This document shows positions 33,010 to 45,391 of a DNA stretch of 64,000 nt, one piece after another. Below the pieces are notes generated by a model that did not search any database, was not told the DNA's origin, and worked only from the letters and a program-made list of their open reading frames with translations. How positions within the stretch are numbered: the first letter of the stretch is position 1; each line of letters begins with the position of its first letter. This stretch comes from Paenirhizobium selenitireducens ATCC BAA-1503 (lineage in GTDB: Bacteria; Pseudomonadota; Alphaproteobacteria; Rhizobiales; Rhizobiaceae), in the NCBI RefSeq assembly GCF_000518785.1, contig NZ_JAEG01000009.1, positions 1 to 64,000 on the forward strand, read 5' to 3'. A program made the position numbers and the translations under genes.

Positions 33010-33972
33010 TCAATAGCCGGCGGCGCGGTCCACGACGTGCTCGAGCGATTCGCCCGACTCGAACCGGGCGATCTGCCGCTCGACATGGCGGAAGAGCGCA
33101 CTGACATCGGAGGCCGCGGCGGCATGCGGCGTGATCACGACATTTTCGAGGCCCCAGAGCGGACTTTCCGGCGACAGCGGCTCCTGCTCGAAGACGTCGA
33201 GCGAAGCCGCGACCAGTGTGCCCGCTTCGAGCGCCGTGACGATATCGGCTTCAACCTGGCTGCCCCCGCGGCCGGCATTGATGAACACCGGCCCACCGAG
33301 AGCCCCTCCCTGGCGAAGCCTGGCAAACAGCGAGGCGTTGTAGAGGCCGCGGGTGTCCGGCGTCAGTGGCAAGAGGCCGACGAGGATGTCGGTCCGGCCG
33401 AGGAAAGCGTCGATACCACCGGCGTCGAAGGTCTCGACGCCCTCGATCTCACGCTTGCGCCGCGACCAGCCGATCACGTCGAAGCCCATCACCTTCAGCT
33501 TGCGCACGGCATCCTCGCCGAGCACGCCGAGGCCCATCACGCCGACGGTTACGTCGCGGGCTTCCGGCTGCGGCGAGAGTTCGTTCCAGACGCGCTCGCG
33601 CTGCTGGCGGGCATAGGCACGAACGCCGCGCAGGTGGGTGAGACATTGCAGTACGACCCATTCGCTCATGCGGTCGGTCAGGCTACGGTCGACGAAGCGC
33701 ACGACCGGAAGATCCGGCAAGGTGTAGGCCGAAAGGATATGGTCGACGCCGGCGCCGCCGGAGAAGATCACCTTGAGGTCGCGCGCGCGATCGAACAGCG
33801 ACGGCTCGGGCTTCCAGACAACAGCGTAGGGGACGCCGGAGAGATCGCGACCGGCATTCTCCGGATCGCCCATGTCGATCACCTCGCGACCGGGAAAGGC
33901 TCCCTTCAGCGCCTCGACGACGCCGCTGCGCGCGAATTTGAGGTCGATGACGACGGCATTCTGCTCGGGCAT
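33010..33972 (-). CDS. ghrA: glyoxylate/hydroxypyruvate reductase A-like D-2-hydroxyacid dehydrogenase
   Basis: A 320-residue NAD(P)H-dependent reductase. The nucleotide motif is VGVMGLGVLGEDAVRKL. The catalytic Arg lies in INAGRGGSQVEADI, the Glu in LDVFEQEPLSPESPLWG and the His in ITPHAAAAS. The length and the VVWKPEPSLFDRA opening fit GhrA better than the longer phosphoglycerate dehydrogenases. Likely acts on glyoxylate or hydroxypyruvate. It follows yejF by 13 bp, so it may be read from the yej operon. Symbol by similarity only. Confidence 0.83.
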   Translation of the reverse strand: MPEQNAVVIDLKFARSGVVEALKGAFPGREVIDMGDPENAGRDLSGVPYAVVWKPEPSLFDRARDLKVIFSGGAGVDHILSAYTLPDLPVVRFVDRSLTDRMSEWVVLQCLTHLRGVRAYARQQRERVWNELSPQPEARDVTVGVMGLGVLGEDAVRKLKVMGFDVIGWSRRKREIEGVETFDAGGIDAFLGRTDILVGLLPLTPDTRGLYNASLFARLRQGGALGGPVFINAGRGGSQVEADIVTALEAGTLVAASLDVFEQEPLSPESPLWGLENVVITPHAAAASDVSALFRHVERQIARFESGESLEHVVDRAAGY

Positions 33973-33985
33973 GGAAGAGGGTCCA

Positions 33986-35610
<1,625 letters not shown>

Positions 35611-35614
<4 letters not shown>

Positions 35615-36759
35615 CGGAACGTCTTCCTCGGGTCGAAGGCGTCGCGCACCGCCTCGCCGACGAAGATCAGCAGTGAGAGCATGATCGACATGGTGAAGAA
35701 GGCGGTGAGGCCGAGCCAGGGGGCCTGCAGGTTGCGCTTGCCTTGCGCGATCAGTTCGCCGAGCGACGGCGAGCCGGGCGGCATGCCGAGGCCGAGGAAG
35801 TCGAGCGAGGTCAGGGTGGTGATCGATCCCGACAGGATGAACGGCAGGAAGGTCAGCGTCGCCACCATGGCATTGGGCAGGAGGTGGCGATACATGATCG
35901 TCCAGTTGCCGACGCCGAGCGCGCGGGCCGCATTCACATATTCGAAATTGCGGGCCCGCAGGAATTCGGCCCGGACGATGCCGACGAAACTCACCCAGGA
36001 AAACAGCAGCATGATACCGAGCAGGATGAAGAAGCCGGGCGGCAGGATCGAGGAAATGATCAGCAACACATAAAGCACCGGCATGGACGACCAGATCTCG
36101 ATGAGCCTTTGCATCAGGAGATCGGTCCAGCCGCCGAAATAACCCTGGAAGGCGCCGGCCGTCACGCCGATCAGCGCCGAGACGATCGTCAGGGCCAGGC
36201 CGAACAGCACGGAGATGCGGAAACCATAGATCATCCGCGCCATGACATCGCGCGCCTGGTCGTCCGTGCCGAGCCAGTTGAGATTGCCAAGGACGCAGCC
36301 GGGATCATCCGCTCCGAGCGGATAGGCCGAGCAGCGCTCCTCTTTGTCCATCAGCCAGAACGGCGCGGTTGGGGCCGAATGGGGAATGTTGGAATTCACC
36401 GTGCTGTAGGAATAGCGGATCGGCGGCCAGATCGCCCAGCCATTGGCTTTGATCTCCTCGTCGATGAAGGAAGACCGATAGTCCGTCACCGCCAGGAAGC
36501 CGCCGAACTTTTCCTCGGGATAATCGACCAGGACAGGAAACAGGATCTCGCCCTTGTAGGAGGCGACCAGCGGCCGGTCATTGGCGATCAGCTCGGCGCA
36601 GAGGCTGAGGACGAAGAGCAGCATGAAGATCCAGAAAGACCAGTAGCCGCGCTTGTTGGCCTTGAAGTTCTCGAGGCGCCGGCGGTTGGTGGGCGTCAGC
36701 CAGGGTCTTTTGACCGGGACTTCGGCAGCGTGTGTATCGACCATATCGGGAGAGGCCAT
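35611..36759 (-). CDS. yejE: oligopeptide ABC transporter permease YejE
   Basis: A 382-residue permease: cytosolic N-terminus, a first membrane segment FWIFMLLFVLSLCAELIAN, a large periplasmic loop (YSYSTVNSNIPHSAPTAPFWL), and the permease core with GVTAGAFQGYFGGWTDLLMQRLIEIWSSMPVLYVLLI. The start MASPDMVD at 36759 is preferred because GGAGGG is nine bases upstream; ATG 36768 sits directly against that site. Lies just behind yejB. Part of the Yej peptide importer. Confidence 0.9.
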
Positions 36760-36760
36760 G

Positions 36761-37852
36761 TCAGACATCCCTCCGGTCGAAGTCGATGCGCGGATCGATC
36801 CAGGTGTAGATGAGGTCGGACAGCAATCCGACAACCAGGCCCATCAGCGAGAAGATATAGAGCGTGGCGAAGACGATCGGATAATCGCGGTTGACGATCG
36901 AGAGATAACCAAGCCGGCCGAGACCATCGAGCGAGAAGATGTTCTCGATCAACAGCGATCCGGTAAAGAAGGCGGAAATGAAAGCGGCGGGAATGCCGGC
37001 AATGACGATCAACATGGCGTTGCGGAAAACGTGGCCATAGAGAACCTGACGCTCGCCCAGACCCTTGGCGCGGGCCGTCACCACATATTGTTTCTTGATC
37101 TCGTCGATGAAGGAATTCTTGGTCAGCAGCGTGGTGGTCGCGAAGGCCGACAGGAGAAGCGCCGTCAGCGGCAGGGTCAGGTGCCAGAAGTAATCCAGGA
37201 TCTTCTGCCACCAGGACAGTTCGGAAAAATTATCGGAGGTTAGCCCGCGCAAGGGGAACCAGTCGAAAAAGGAACCGCCGGCAAACAGCACGATCAACAG
37301 AATGCCGAACAGAAAGCTCGGAACCGCATAGCCGACGACGATGACGCCGGAGGTCCACACATCGAAGGTCGAGCCATCCTGCACGGCCTTACGGATGCCG
37401 AGCGGAATGGAGATCGCATAGGACAGCAAAAGCACCCACACGCCGAGCGAAATGGACACCGGCATCTTCTCGACGATCAGATCGATGACCGAGGTGTTGC
37501 GGAAGAAGCTCTCGCCGAAATCAAAACGAATATAGTCCCACATCATTTCACCGAAGCGGGTCAGTGGCGGCTTGTCGAAACCGAACTGTTTCTCGAGCTT
37601 GGCAATCAGCTCCGGATCGAGCCCCTGCGCGCCGCGATAACGCGAATTCATCTCGTCGGTGCCGGCCTGGCTCATCATATCGCCGCCGCCCGACAGACGC
37701 TGTTCGGCGCTGTCGCCCTGGCCGGACAGCTGCGCGATGACCTGCTCGACCGGGCCGCCGGGTGCGAACTGAATGACGAGGAAGGAAATCGCCATGATGC
37801 CGACGATGGTCGGGATCATCAGCAGCAGGCGCCTCAGGATATAGGCGCCCAT
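36761..37852 (-). CDS. yejB: oligopeptide ABC transporter permease YejB
   Basis: A 363-residue permease of the DppB/YejB class: N-terminal membrane helix [21 protein letters not shown], the [22 protein letters not shown] periplasmic start, and [30 protein letters not shown] as the ATPase-contact loop. The long loop after the first segment is typical of YejB. GGGAGCGGCAACCTG lies before the ATG. Co-operonic with yejE and yejF. Confidence 0.92.
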   Translation of the reverse strand: MGAYILRRLLLMIPTIVGIMAISFLVIQFAPGGPVEQVIAQLSGQGDSAEQRLSGGGDMMSQAGTDEMNSRYRGAQGLDPELIAKLEKQFGFDKPPLTRFGEMMWDYIRFDFGESFFRNTSVIDLIVEKMPVSISLGVWVLLLSYAISIPLGIRKAVQDGSTFDVWTSGVIVVGYAVPSFLFGILLIVLFAGGSFFDWFPLRGLTSDNFSELSWWQKILDYFWHLTLPLTALLLSAFATTTLLTKNSFIDEIKKQYVVTARAKGLGERQVLYGHVFRNAMLIVIAGIPAAFISAFFTGSLLIENIFSLDGLGRLGYLSIVNRDYPIVFATLYIFSLMGLVVGLLSDLIYTWIDPRIDFDRRDV

Positions 37853-37992
37853 CAGGTTGCCGCTCCCGCGGCAGGTGCGCCCTGCTCGACCATGGTCGTC
37901 CTAGCTTCGATCAATCCGCGGATCCCTTCCGGTGACACCGATTCGTTCCTGCCATTCCTAGCCGTTCAGGGCCCGGGCGCAAAGCCCACGGC

Positions 37993-39825
37993 TCATTTCG
38001 CTCCGGCTTTCGCCCACCAGATGGTCGGGAAGCCGATCGCATAGGTCGGCAATTCTGCCGGATGCTCGAACTTGTCCCAATAGGCGATGCGCGCCGTGCC
38101 GCCATAGTAGAGCGGGACGACGTAGTCGTGGGCAAGCAACACGCGATCGAGCGCCTTGGTCGCCGCCACGAGATCCTCGCGGCCCTTGGAGAAGATCACC
38201 TTGTCGATCAGCGCATCGACGCCGGGATCGGCGATGCCGGCATAGTTGCGCGAACCCTCGCGGTCCTTCGACGTTGAGCCCCAGTAATCGCGCTGCTCGT
38301 TGCCGGGATTGAGCGTCTGGGCCCAGACCACCCAGGTCATGTCGTAGTCGAAGCTGCGGGTGCGGTTGGCATATTGCGAGTCGTCGACGGTGCGGACCCG
38401 GGCGTCGATACCGATCTTGCGCAGCGCTTCGCTGTAAGGCACGGCAACGACCTCGAGCATCGGGTTCGACAGAAGGATCTCGAAGCTGAGTGGCGAGCCG
38501 GTTGCAGCATTGACCATCCGCCCGCCCTTGATCTCGTAGCCGGCATCCTTGAGCAGGGCGACGGCCTTGCGCAGGTTGTCGCGCTGCGCCTGGGGATTGC
38601 CGCCGACGGGATTGGCGTAAGGTGTGCTAAAGACCTCGCCCGGAACCTTGTCCTTGATCTCTTCGAGGATCGCCAGCTCACGGCCTTGCGGAAGCTCCTT
38701 CGAAGCGAGTTCCGTGCCGAAGAAGAAGCTGTCGATCCGCTTGTAGGCGCCATAGAATGCGATGCGGTTCAGCTCCTCGAAATCGAGCGCGTGGTTCAGC
38801 GCCTCGCGCACCCGCTGGTCCTTGAACATTTCGCGCCGCATGTTGGGCACCAGGGCCTGCATGACGCCGGTGGCGCGAAACGGATTGGGCAGTTCCTCCC
38901 GCTTGACGCGGCCATCCTTGACGGCGGGAAAATCATAGGCCGTCGCCCAGCGCGCCGCCTTGGTCTCCATCCAGTAGTCGAAATTGCCGGAGCGGAAGGC
39001 CTCAAACTGCACGTCGAGGTCGCCGAACATGGTATAGCTGAGCGCGGAAAAATTGTTCTGCCCGACATTCACGTTGAGGTCCTTGCCCCAATAGTCGTCG
39101 CGCAGCTCGTAGCGGACGGTCGCGCCAGCCTTGAAGTCGGCGATCCTGTAGGGTCCCGATCCCATGACAGGTTCGAGCGTCGTGCGATTGATGTCGCGCG
39201 GCTTGCCGTCGGGACCGGCGCCCTCCCACCAATGCCTGGGCAGGATGAGAAACTGACCGAGGATCATCGGCAGTTCGTGATTGTTCTTCTCGTCGAAACG
39301 GAAGGTGACGTCGCGCTCCCCGGTCTTCTCCACCGCCACCACATGGCGGTAATAGCTCATGTAGAGAGGATTGAGCTCCTTCGATTTCTCGAAACTGAAA
39401 ATGACGTCTTCCGGAGTGACCGGCTTTCCGTCCGCCCATCTGGCTTCGGCACGCAGCCTGAAGGTCGCAGAAGACACGTCCTCCGGATAGGAGACGCCTT
39501 CGGCCAGGAGGCCGTAGGAGGTCGAGATCTCGTCATCCGCATCCTTCATCAGCGTGTCGAACACCAGGCCGAGCCCGGGCGCTGCCTCTCCCTTTTCGAG
39601 GATCGGATTGAAGGTGTCGTAGGTGCCGGTGGCGGCAAGCTTGAGGTCGCCACCCTTCGGCGCGGCAGGATTGACATAGTCGAAATGGGCAAAGCCGGCG
39701 GGATACTTGACCTCGCCGGAAAGGGCGACCCCGTGGCGCAGGGGCTCGGCGGATTGCGCCGGCTGGCCGTTGATGAAAGCCAGACATGACAGAAGAACCC
39801 CAACCCGCACTCGCGCCAACCCCAT
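37993..39825 (-). CDS. yejA: oligopeptide-binding protein YejA
   Basis: A 610-residue secreted type-5 binding protein. The signal peptide is MGLARVRVGVLLSCLAFING with cleavage after QSA, then GVALSGEVKYPAGFAHFDYVNPAAPKGGDL, which is diagnostic for YejA. The start at 39825 follows GAGGGGTGATTTGC; the much longer open frame up to 40173 is antisense to mepA and rejected. Delivers peptides to YejBEF; 140 bp separate it from yejB with no gene between. Confidence 0.9.
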   Translation of the reverse strand: MGLARVRVGVLLSCLAFINGQPAQSAEPLRHGVALSGEVKYPAGFAHFDYVNPAAPKGGDLKLAATGTYDTFNPILEKGEAAPGLGLVFDTLMKDADDEISTSYGLLAEGVSYPEDVSSATFRLRAEARWADGKPVTPEDVIFSFEKSKELNPLYMSYYRHVVAVEKTGERDVTFRFDEKNNHELPMILGQFLILPRHWWEGAGPDGKPRDINRTTLEPVMGSGPYRIADFKAGATVRYELRDDYWGKDLNVNVGQNNFSALSYTMFGDLDVQFEAFRSGNFDYWMETKAARWATAYDFPAVKDGRVKREELPNPFRATGVMQALVPNMRREMFKDQRVREALNHALDFEELNRIAFYGAYKRIDSFFFGTELASKELPQGRELAILEEIKDKVPGEVFSTPYANPVGGNPQAQRDNLRKAVALLKDAGYEIKGGRMVNAATGSPLSFEILLSNPMLEVVAVPYSEALRKIGIDARVRTVDDSQYANRTRSFDYDMTWVVWAQTLNPGNEQRDYWGSTSKDREGSRNYAGIADPGVDALIDKVIFSKGREDLVAATKALDRVLLAHDYVVPLYYGGTARIAYWDKFEHPAELPTYAIGFPTIWWAKAGAK

Positions 39826-40015
39826 GCAAATCACCCCTCGTTTTTTTGTGGATACGAAGAACAATAAGCCAAACCGCGGCAAAAAACAGACCGGCCTCAT
39901 GCAAGGGGCAAACAGGCTGCCGGAAAACACGGATTCACCAAAATCCCGTTCCAGAGTATCTTCACGGCAAATCACCCGGACGAGACGGGCGATCCCCGAG
40001 GCGGCGGAAGACGGC

Positions 40016-41086
40016 ATGACGATGATGATGGCTAAAGGTTTCAGGGCTCTGGCAAAGGGATTGGCGCTCACGGCGGGGCTCATCGCGGCGACCACCGGCG
40101 GAGCCTCGGCAGAGGGCGCGGCGGCCAAGCAGCTGTTCGGCGGGATCAAGTTGCCTTCCCGCGCGGCACCCACCCCTTACGGCTTTTATTCCAAGGGCTG
40201 CATCGCCGGTGCGGTCGCCATTCCCGTGGACGGGCCCACCTGGCAGGCGATGCGCCTTTCGCGCAACCGCCGCTGGGGCCATCCGCAGATGATCTCGCTG
40301 CTCGAACGGCTGTCCAGGGATGCGCCGGGCGTCGGCTGGCCGGGCATCCTGATCGGTGACGTGTCACAACCGCGCGGCGGACCGATGCTGACCGGCCACG
40401 CCTCGCACCAGATCGGCCTCGATGCCGACATCTGGCTGACGCCGATGCCCGACCGCAGGCTCTCGGCCAAGGAGCGGGAGGACATGCCCTTCACCTCGAT
40501 GCTGAAGGAGAACAAGTTTCTCACCGTCGATACCAAGCGCTGGACGCCGGCCCATGCCAAGCTGATCATGCTGGCGGCGAGCTATCCGGAGGTCGAGCGC
40601 ATTTTCGTCAATCCGGCGATCAAGAAAAAGCTCTGCGACACCTGGACCGGCGACCGCTCGGCGCTCGGCAAGGTGAGGCCGATCTATGGTCACGACGCGC
40701 ATTTCCATATCCGCATGGGATGCCCGGACGGCGCTGCGGGCTGCAAGTCGCAGGCGGCTGTCGGGGCCGGCGATGGCTGCGACAAGTCGCTCGCCTGGTG
40801 GTTCACCGACGAGCCCTGGGCCAAGCCGAAGAAGGATCCGAACGCCAAGCCGCCGAAGCCGCCCCGGCCGATGCAGCTCTCCGACATGCCGAAGGCCTGC
40901 GCCGTGGTGTTGCAGGCGCCCTCGCCCGACAGCGAAATGGCGGCGACCTTCGGCGGCGCAACCGCCGTCTCCGCCCTGGCCGCTACGCCGGCGAACCCGA
41001 ACGATGCCGTTCCCGCGATCACCGCGCAGATGCCCGAACTACCGGACGTGGTGCCGATCCCGCTTCCGCGCCCCGCCGGCTATTGA
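40016..41086 (+). CDS. mepA: penicillin-insensitive murein endopeptidase MepA
   Basis: A 356-residue secreted LAS-type metallopeptidase that cuts D-Ala-meso-DAP cross-links in peptidoglycan. The signal peptide follows MTMMMAKG (GLALTAGLIAATTGGASA). Zinc ligands are visible in HASHQIGLDADIW (HxxGxxxD) and HDAHFHIRMGC, and GKVRPIYGHDAHFH is conserved. The C-terminal 100 residues are Pro/Ala-rich, longer than in E. coli MepA (274 residues). Several ATGs lie together (40016-40030); the first is used. Divergent from yejA with 190 bp between. Confidence 0.9.
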   Translation: MTMMMAKGFRALAKGLALTAGLIAATTGGASAEGAAAKQLFGGIKLPSRAAPTPYGFYSKGCIAGAVAIPVDGPTWQAMRLSRNRRWGHPQMISLLERLSRDAPGVGWPGILIGDVSQPRGGPMLTGHASHQIGLDADIWLTPMPDRRLSAKEREDMPFTSMLKENKFLTVDTKRWTPAHAKLIMLAASYPEVERIFVNPAIKKKLCDTWTGDRSALGKVRPIYGHDAHFHIRMGCPDGAAGCKSQAAVGAGDGCDKSLAWWFTDEPWAKPKKDPNAKPPKPPRPMQLSDMPKACAVVLQAPSPDSEMAATFGGATAVSALAATPANPNDAVPAITAQMPELPDVVPIPLPRPAGY

Positions 41087-41177
41087 TACCGACAAACGCA
41101 CAGCCGACAGGCTTTTCAAGCGATCCATCCTGGGTTAGAAGGCAATCAAATCGATTTAAATCAGGCCGGTACCGACC

Positions 41178-41552
41178 ATGACCCGATGCATCGCTTTGAT
41201 TGCGCATGACCAGAAAAAGGACGACATGGCGGATTTCGCCGATCGTCACCAGTCGGTTCTGGCCCGGTGGCGGATCGTCGCCACGGGCACGACCGGCGGC
41301 CGCATCCAGGCGGCCTGTCCCCATCTCGATGTCACCCGGCTGAAAAGCGGCCCGCTCGGCGGCGACCAGCAGATCGGTGCGATGATCGCCACCGGCGAGG
41401 TCGACATGCTGATTTTCTTTGTCGATCCTTTGACATCCATGCCGCATGATGTCGATGTAAAGGCGCTGATGCGACTGGCGACAGTCTACGACATACCGAT
41501 GGCGCTCAACCGTGCCACGGCCGAAATCCTGATGAACACCCACGCCAACTGA
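41178..41552 (+). CDS. mgsA: methylglyoxal synthase
   Basis: Converts dihydroxyacetone phosphate to methylglyoxal and phosphate, bypassing lower glycolysis. 124 residues: [13 protein letters not shown] at the start, ATGTTGGRI for phosphate binding, [14 protein letters not shown] with the catalytic Asp nearby, and [21 protein letters not shown]. The ten-base palindrome AAATCGATTT (41148-41157) lies just before. It lies 41 bp before glk, so both may be co-transcribed. Confidence 0.94.
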   Translation: MTRCIALIAHDQKKDDMADFADRHQSVLARWRIVATGTTGGRIQAACPHLDVTRLKSGPLGGDQQIGAMIATGEVDMLIFFVDPLTSMPHDVDVKALMRLATVYDIPMALNRATAEILMNTHAN

Positions 41553-41592
41553 GCCAACCGCCCCGACCGCCGCGGCCTCAACGGAACCGGAC

Positions 41593-42615
41593 ATGCCCAA
41601 GCCCAACGACAACGACCAGCTGACCTTTCCGATCCTGATCGGCGACATCGGCGGCACGAATGCCCGTTTCTCGATCCTGATCGACGCCTATGCCGAGCCG
41701 AAGGCCTTTCCGATCGTGCATACCGCCGATTTCGCCACGATCGACGAGGCGATCCAGGTGACCGTGCTCGACAAGACCTCGGTGCAGCCACGCTCGGCGA
41801 TCCTGGCCATTGCCGGACCGATCAAGGGCGACGAGATCCCGCTCACCAATTGCGACTGGGTGGTCAGGCCGAAGGCGATGATCTCCGATCTCGGCTTCGG
41901 CGACGTCATGGTGGTCAACGACTTCGAGGCGCAGGCGCTGGCCGTCGCATCGCTCTCCGAGGAGGACCGCGAGCCGATCGGCGCCGGCAGGACCAGCCCG
42001 ATCGCCTCGCGTGTCGTGCTCGGACCCGGCACGGGGCTCGGCGTCGCCGGCCTGGTACACGCCCAGCACACCTGGTTTCCGGTTCCCGGCGAAGGTGGCC
42101 ATGTCGATATCGGCCCGCGCAGCGAACGCGACTTCGCCATCTTCCCGCACCTGACGCCGATCGAGGGACGGATCTCGGCCGAGCAACTGCTGTGCGGCCG
42201 CGGCATCGTCAACATCTATCACGCGGTCTGCCTCGCCGACGGCATCGAGCCGAAATTCACCATCCCCGCCGACATCACCGCCACCGGCCTTTCGGGGGCC
42301 GATACCCAGGCCGAGCAGACGATGAGCCTGTTCGTCACCTATCTCGGGAGGCTTGCCGGCGACCTCGCGCTGATCTTCATGGCACGCGGCGGCGTGTTCC
42401 TTTCCGGTGGCATCTCGCAGAAGATCATCCCGGCCCTCAAGCGGCCGGAATTCCGTCAGGCCTTCGAGGACAAGGCGCCTCATAACGGGCTGATGAAGGC
42501 GATCCCGACCTTTGTCGTCACCCATCCGCTCGCCGCCCTTTCAGGGCTTGCCGCCTTTGCGCGGACTCCCGGCAATTTCGGCCTCGCGACCGAGGGACGG
42601 CGCTGGCGCCGATGA
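41593..42615 (+). CDS. glk: glucokinase
   Basis: ATP-dependent phosphorylation of glucose to glucose-6-phosphate. 340 residues: the ATP site [13 protein letters not shown], the sugar-binding NCDWVV and [12 protein letters not shown], and [12 protein letters not shown], with the conserved [16 protein letters not shown]. This is the Glk/COG0837 family rather than the ROK family. Located beside mgsA and before the exporter, as in other Rhizobiaceae. Confidence 0.94.
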   Translation: MPKPNDNDQLTFPILIGDIGGTNARFSILIDAYAEPKAFPIVHTADFATIDEAIQVTVLDKTSVQPRSAILAIAGPIKGDEIPLTNCDWVVRPKAMISDLGFGDVMVVNDFEAQALAVASLSEEDREPIGAGRTSPIASRVVLGPGTGLGVAGLVHAQHTWFPVPGEGGHVDIGPRSERDFAIFPHLTPIEGRISAEQLLCGRGIVNIYHAVCLADGIEPKFTIPADITATGLSGADTQAEQTMSLFVTYLGRLAGDLALIFMARGGVFLSGGISQKIIPALKRPEFRQAFEDKAPHNGLMKAIPTFVVTHPLAALSGLAAFARTPGNFGLATEGRRWRR

Positions 42616-42693
42616 GCGGCGGCCACTGCCTGCGCTCGCATTGACACTGGCCAAACGGCGTCCGACTGGCTATAGAGCGGCCAGCGCGGGCCA

Positions 42694-44529
42694 ATGGCGC
42701 CCGCCATGGCCCATTTCCACGGGGAATGTCCTTTCTTGAACGCCAGCAGGACACACAAGACACCGGTCAGCTCGACAAGCGTAACATCGGTGCTCAAACG
42801 CATCATCGCGGAAAACGGCCGCGATCACGTGCGCGGCTATGCCTTTGCCATTCTCTGTCTGGCGACGGTTGCGCTGACGACCGCGTTTACCGCCTGGATC
42901 ATGGAAGCGGTGGTCAACGAAGCCTTTGCCAAGCAGCGGGCCGATGTCGTCCTGCTGATCTGCGGCTCCATCCTCGCCGCCTTCATCCTGCGCGGCTTTG
43001 CCGGCTACGGCCAGGCGGTGACGCTGTCGAAGATCGGCAACAATATCGTGGCGCGCTACCAGCGCCGGCTGTTCTCGCACCTGATGACGCTGTCGCTCGG
43101 CTACTTCACGGAATCCCGCTCGGCCCATCTCGCCGCCCAGATCAGCCAGAACATCAACGGCATCCGCGACGTCCTGAACCTCACGGTCACCTCGACGGCG
43201 CGCGACCTGCTGACGCTCATCGCGCTGGTCGGGGTCATGGTGTTCAAGGATCCGGTGCTGACACTGATCGTCTTCGTCGTGGCCCCGCCCCTCCTCTACG
43301 CCCTGCGCTACCTGTCGAAGCGGCTGCGCAGCGCGACCCGGGAATCGGTCATCTTCAACAGCCATGTGCTGGGCGCGATGCAGGAGACGGTCCAGGGGAT
43401 CGCCATCGTCAAGGCCTTCACCATGGAAGAGGAGCTGGAGCGCAAGGTCCAGGCGACGATCGCGGCTGCCGAAAAGCGCTCCAACCGGATCGCGCGGCTG
43501 AGCGAACGCACCTCGCCGCTGACGGAAACCTTTGCCGGCGTGGCGATTTCCAGCGTGCTCGCCTATGCCGCCTTCCGCTCGATCTATGGCGGCGTGCTGC
43601 CAGGCGCCTTCTTCTCGTTCGTCGCAGCACTTCTGATGGCCTACGAGCCGGCCAAGCGGCTCGCCAAGCTGCAGGTGCAGATGGAACGCGCCGTGGTCAA
43701 TGCGCGGATGATCTACGAAATCCTGGACATGCAGACCCACCAGCGCGACAAGACCGGCGCCGCCGATCTCAAGGTGACCGAGGCGCGCATCGAATTCCGC
43801 GGCGTCAAGTTCGCCTATGGCAATGGCGAAGCGGTGCTCAAGGGCATCGATTTCGTCGCCGAGGGCGGCAAGACCACTGCGCTGGTCGGGCCGTCGGGCG
43901 CCGGCAAGTCGACGGTGATCACCCTCATCCCGCGCTTCTACGACCCCCTCGAGGGCGAGATCCTGATCGACGGGCAGAACATTGCCGACGTCACCAAGGC
44001 GTCGCTGCGCAAGCACCTCGCCTATGTCTCGCAGCAGCCCTATCTGTTCGAAGGCTCGATCCGCGACAACATCCGCTACGGCCGGCCGGAAGCGACCGAC
44101 GCCGAGATCGAGGAAGCCGCACGGCTTGCCTATGCGCACGACTTCATTCTCGCCCAGCCACTCGGCTACGATACGCCGGTCGGCGAGAACGGCGTGACGC
44201 TGTCCGGCGGCCAACGCCAGCGGCTGTCGATCGCCCGCGCGCTGGTGCGCAACGCGCCGATCCTGCTGCTCGACGAGGCGACATCGGCGCTCGACACCGA
44301 ATCCGAGGCCGCGGTGCAGAAGGCCCTCGACGAGGCCATGACCGGCCGCACCGTGGTCGTCATCGCGCATCGGCTGTCGACCATCCGGCGCGCCGACAAG
44401 ATCATCGTCATGCAGGCCGGCACGATCGCCGAAGAAGGCTCGCATGACGAGCTTGCACAGCGTCCGGACGGGCTTTACGCTCGCCTGAACCAGCTGCAAC
44501 CCACCGCCGCCACGGACGACTTCATCTAA
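42694..44529 (+). CDS. ABC transporter ATP-binding/permease (MsbA/exporter type)
   Basis: A 611-residue half-transporter. Six membrane helices lie in the first 330 residues, including AFAILCLATVALTTAFTAWIM. The ATPase follows with Walker [26 protein letters not shown] and ILLLDEATSALDTES. Homodimer expected. It resembles lipid or drug exporters; a specific cargo is not visible. An in-frame ATG 15 bases downstream (42709) is an alternative start. It lies between glk and dapB in a conserved block, but it may be only adjacent and not functionally linked. Confidence 0.9.
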   Translation: MAPAMAHFHGECPFLNASRTHKTPVSSTSVTSVLKRIIAENGRDHVRGYAFAILCLATVALTTAFTAWIMEAVVNEAFAKQRADVVLLICGSILAAFILRGFAGYGQAVTLSKIGNNIVARYQRRLFSHLMTLSLGYFTESRSAHLAAQISQNINGIRDVLNLTVTSTARDLLTLIALVGVMVFKDPVLTLIVFVVAPPLLYALRYLSKRLRSATRESVIFNSHVLGAMQETVQGIAIVKAFTMEEELERKVQATIAAAEKRSNRIARLSERTSPLTETFAGVAISSVLAYAAFRSIYGGVLPGAFFSFVAALLMAYEPAKRLAKLQVQMERAVVNARMIYEILDMQTHQRDKTGAADLKVTEARIEFRGVKFAYGNGEAVLKGIDFVAEGGKTTALVGPSGAGKSTVITLIPRFYDPLEGEILIDGQNIADVTKASLRKHLAYVSQQPYLFEGSIRDNIRYGRPEATDAEIEEAARLAYAHDFILAQPLGYDTPVGENGVTLSGGQRQRLSIARALVRNAPILLLDEATSALDTESEAAVQKALDEAMTGRTVVVIAHRLSTIRRADKIIVMQAGTIAEEGSHDELAQRPDGLYARLNQLQPTAATDDFI

Positions 44530-44544
44530 GGACAGCCGATTGCC

Positions 44545-45369
44545 ATGCAGGATGCTATGAAACTTGTCGTGGTGGGGGCCGGGGGCCGAATGGGCCAGAC
44601 GCTCGCCCGCGTCATCCACGCGAGCGAAGGCGTCGTCCTGCATGCTGCCGTCGCGCGGCAGGGCTCGAACCTGATCGGCCGCGACGCCGGCGAGATCGCC
44701 GGCCTCGGCACGATCGGGGTTGCGATCACCGACGACCCGCTTGCAGCCTTCCTCGATGCCGATGGCGTGATCGACTTCACCTCGCCGCAGACGTCGACTG
44801 AATATGCCGGGCTCGCGGCGCAGGCGCGCATCGTCCACGTGATCGGCACCACCGGCTGCCTGCCGGTGCACGACGCCAGGATCGAGGCGGCTTCCCGCCA
44901 TGCGCGGATCGTCAAATCCGGCAATATGAGCCTCGGCGTCAACCTGCTCTCGGTGCTCGTGCAACAGGCCGCCCGCGCCCTCGATGCGGCGGGCTGGGAC
45001 ATCGAGGTGCTGGAAATGCACCACAAGCACAAGGTCGACGCACCCTCCGGCACGGCGCTTCTTCTCGGCGAAGCGGCGGCGCGCGGGCGCGGCGTCGATC
45101 TCGCCTCCCATTCGGTTCGGGTGCGCGACGGCCATACCGGCGCACGTGAGACCGGCTCGATCGGCTTTGCCACGCTGCGCGGCGGCTCGGTGGTCGGCGA
45201 ACACTCGATCATTCTCGCCGGCGAGGGCGAGCTGGTGACGCTCAGCCACAGCGCCGGCGACCGCTCGATCTTTGCGCGCGGCGCGGTCAAGGCGGCGCTC
45301 TGGGCGCGCGACCAGAAACCCGGTCTCTATTCGATGCTCGACGTGCTCGGGCTGTCTTCTTCCATCTGA
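44545..45369 (+). CDS. dapB: 4-hydroxy-tetrahydrodipicolinate reductase
   Basis: Lysine and diaminopimelate biosynthesis: reduces hydroxytetrahydrodipicolinate with NAD(P)H. 274 residues. Nucleotide motif [19 protein letters not shown], and the full signature [15 protein letters not shown] with the two His at about 159/160 and the Lys at 163. This is the canonical enzyme of the genome, in contrast to the altered paralogue at 25228. Start at 44545; ATG 44557 also possible. Confidence 0.94.
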   Translation: MQDAMKLVVVGAGGRMGQTLARVIHASEGVVLHAAVARQGSNLIGRDAGEIAGLGTIGVAITDDPLAAFLDADGVIDFTSPQTSTEYAGLAAQARIVHVIGTTGCLPVHDARIEAASRHARIVKSGNMSLGVNLLSVLVQQAARALDAAGWDIEVLEMHHKHKVDAPSGTALLLGEAAARGRGVDLASHSVRVRDGHTGARETGSIGFATLRGGSVVGEHSIILAGEGELVTLSHSAGDRSIFARGAVKAALWARDQKPGLYSMLDVLGLSSSI

Positions 45370-45391
45370 CATCAATGCGGAGGATTTTCCG

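Noticed and set aside
39826..40173. N-terminal extension of the yejA frame up to 40173
   Set aside because: It is antisense to the mepA signal peptide region; the signal peptide and ribosome-binding site at 39825 define the start.
41148..41157. Ten-base palindrome AAATCGATTT before mgsA
   Set aside because: Too short and AT-rich to support as an operator without a partner site or a regulator gene nearby.
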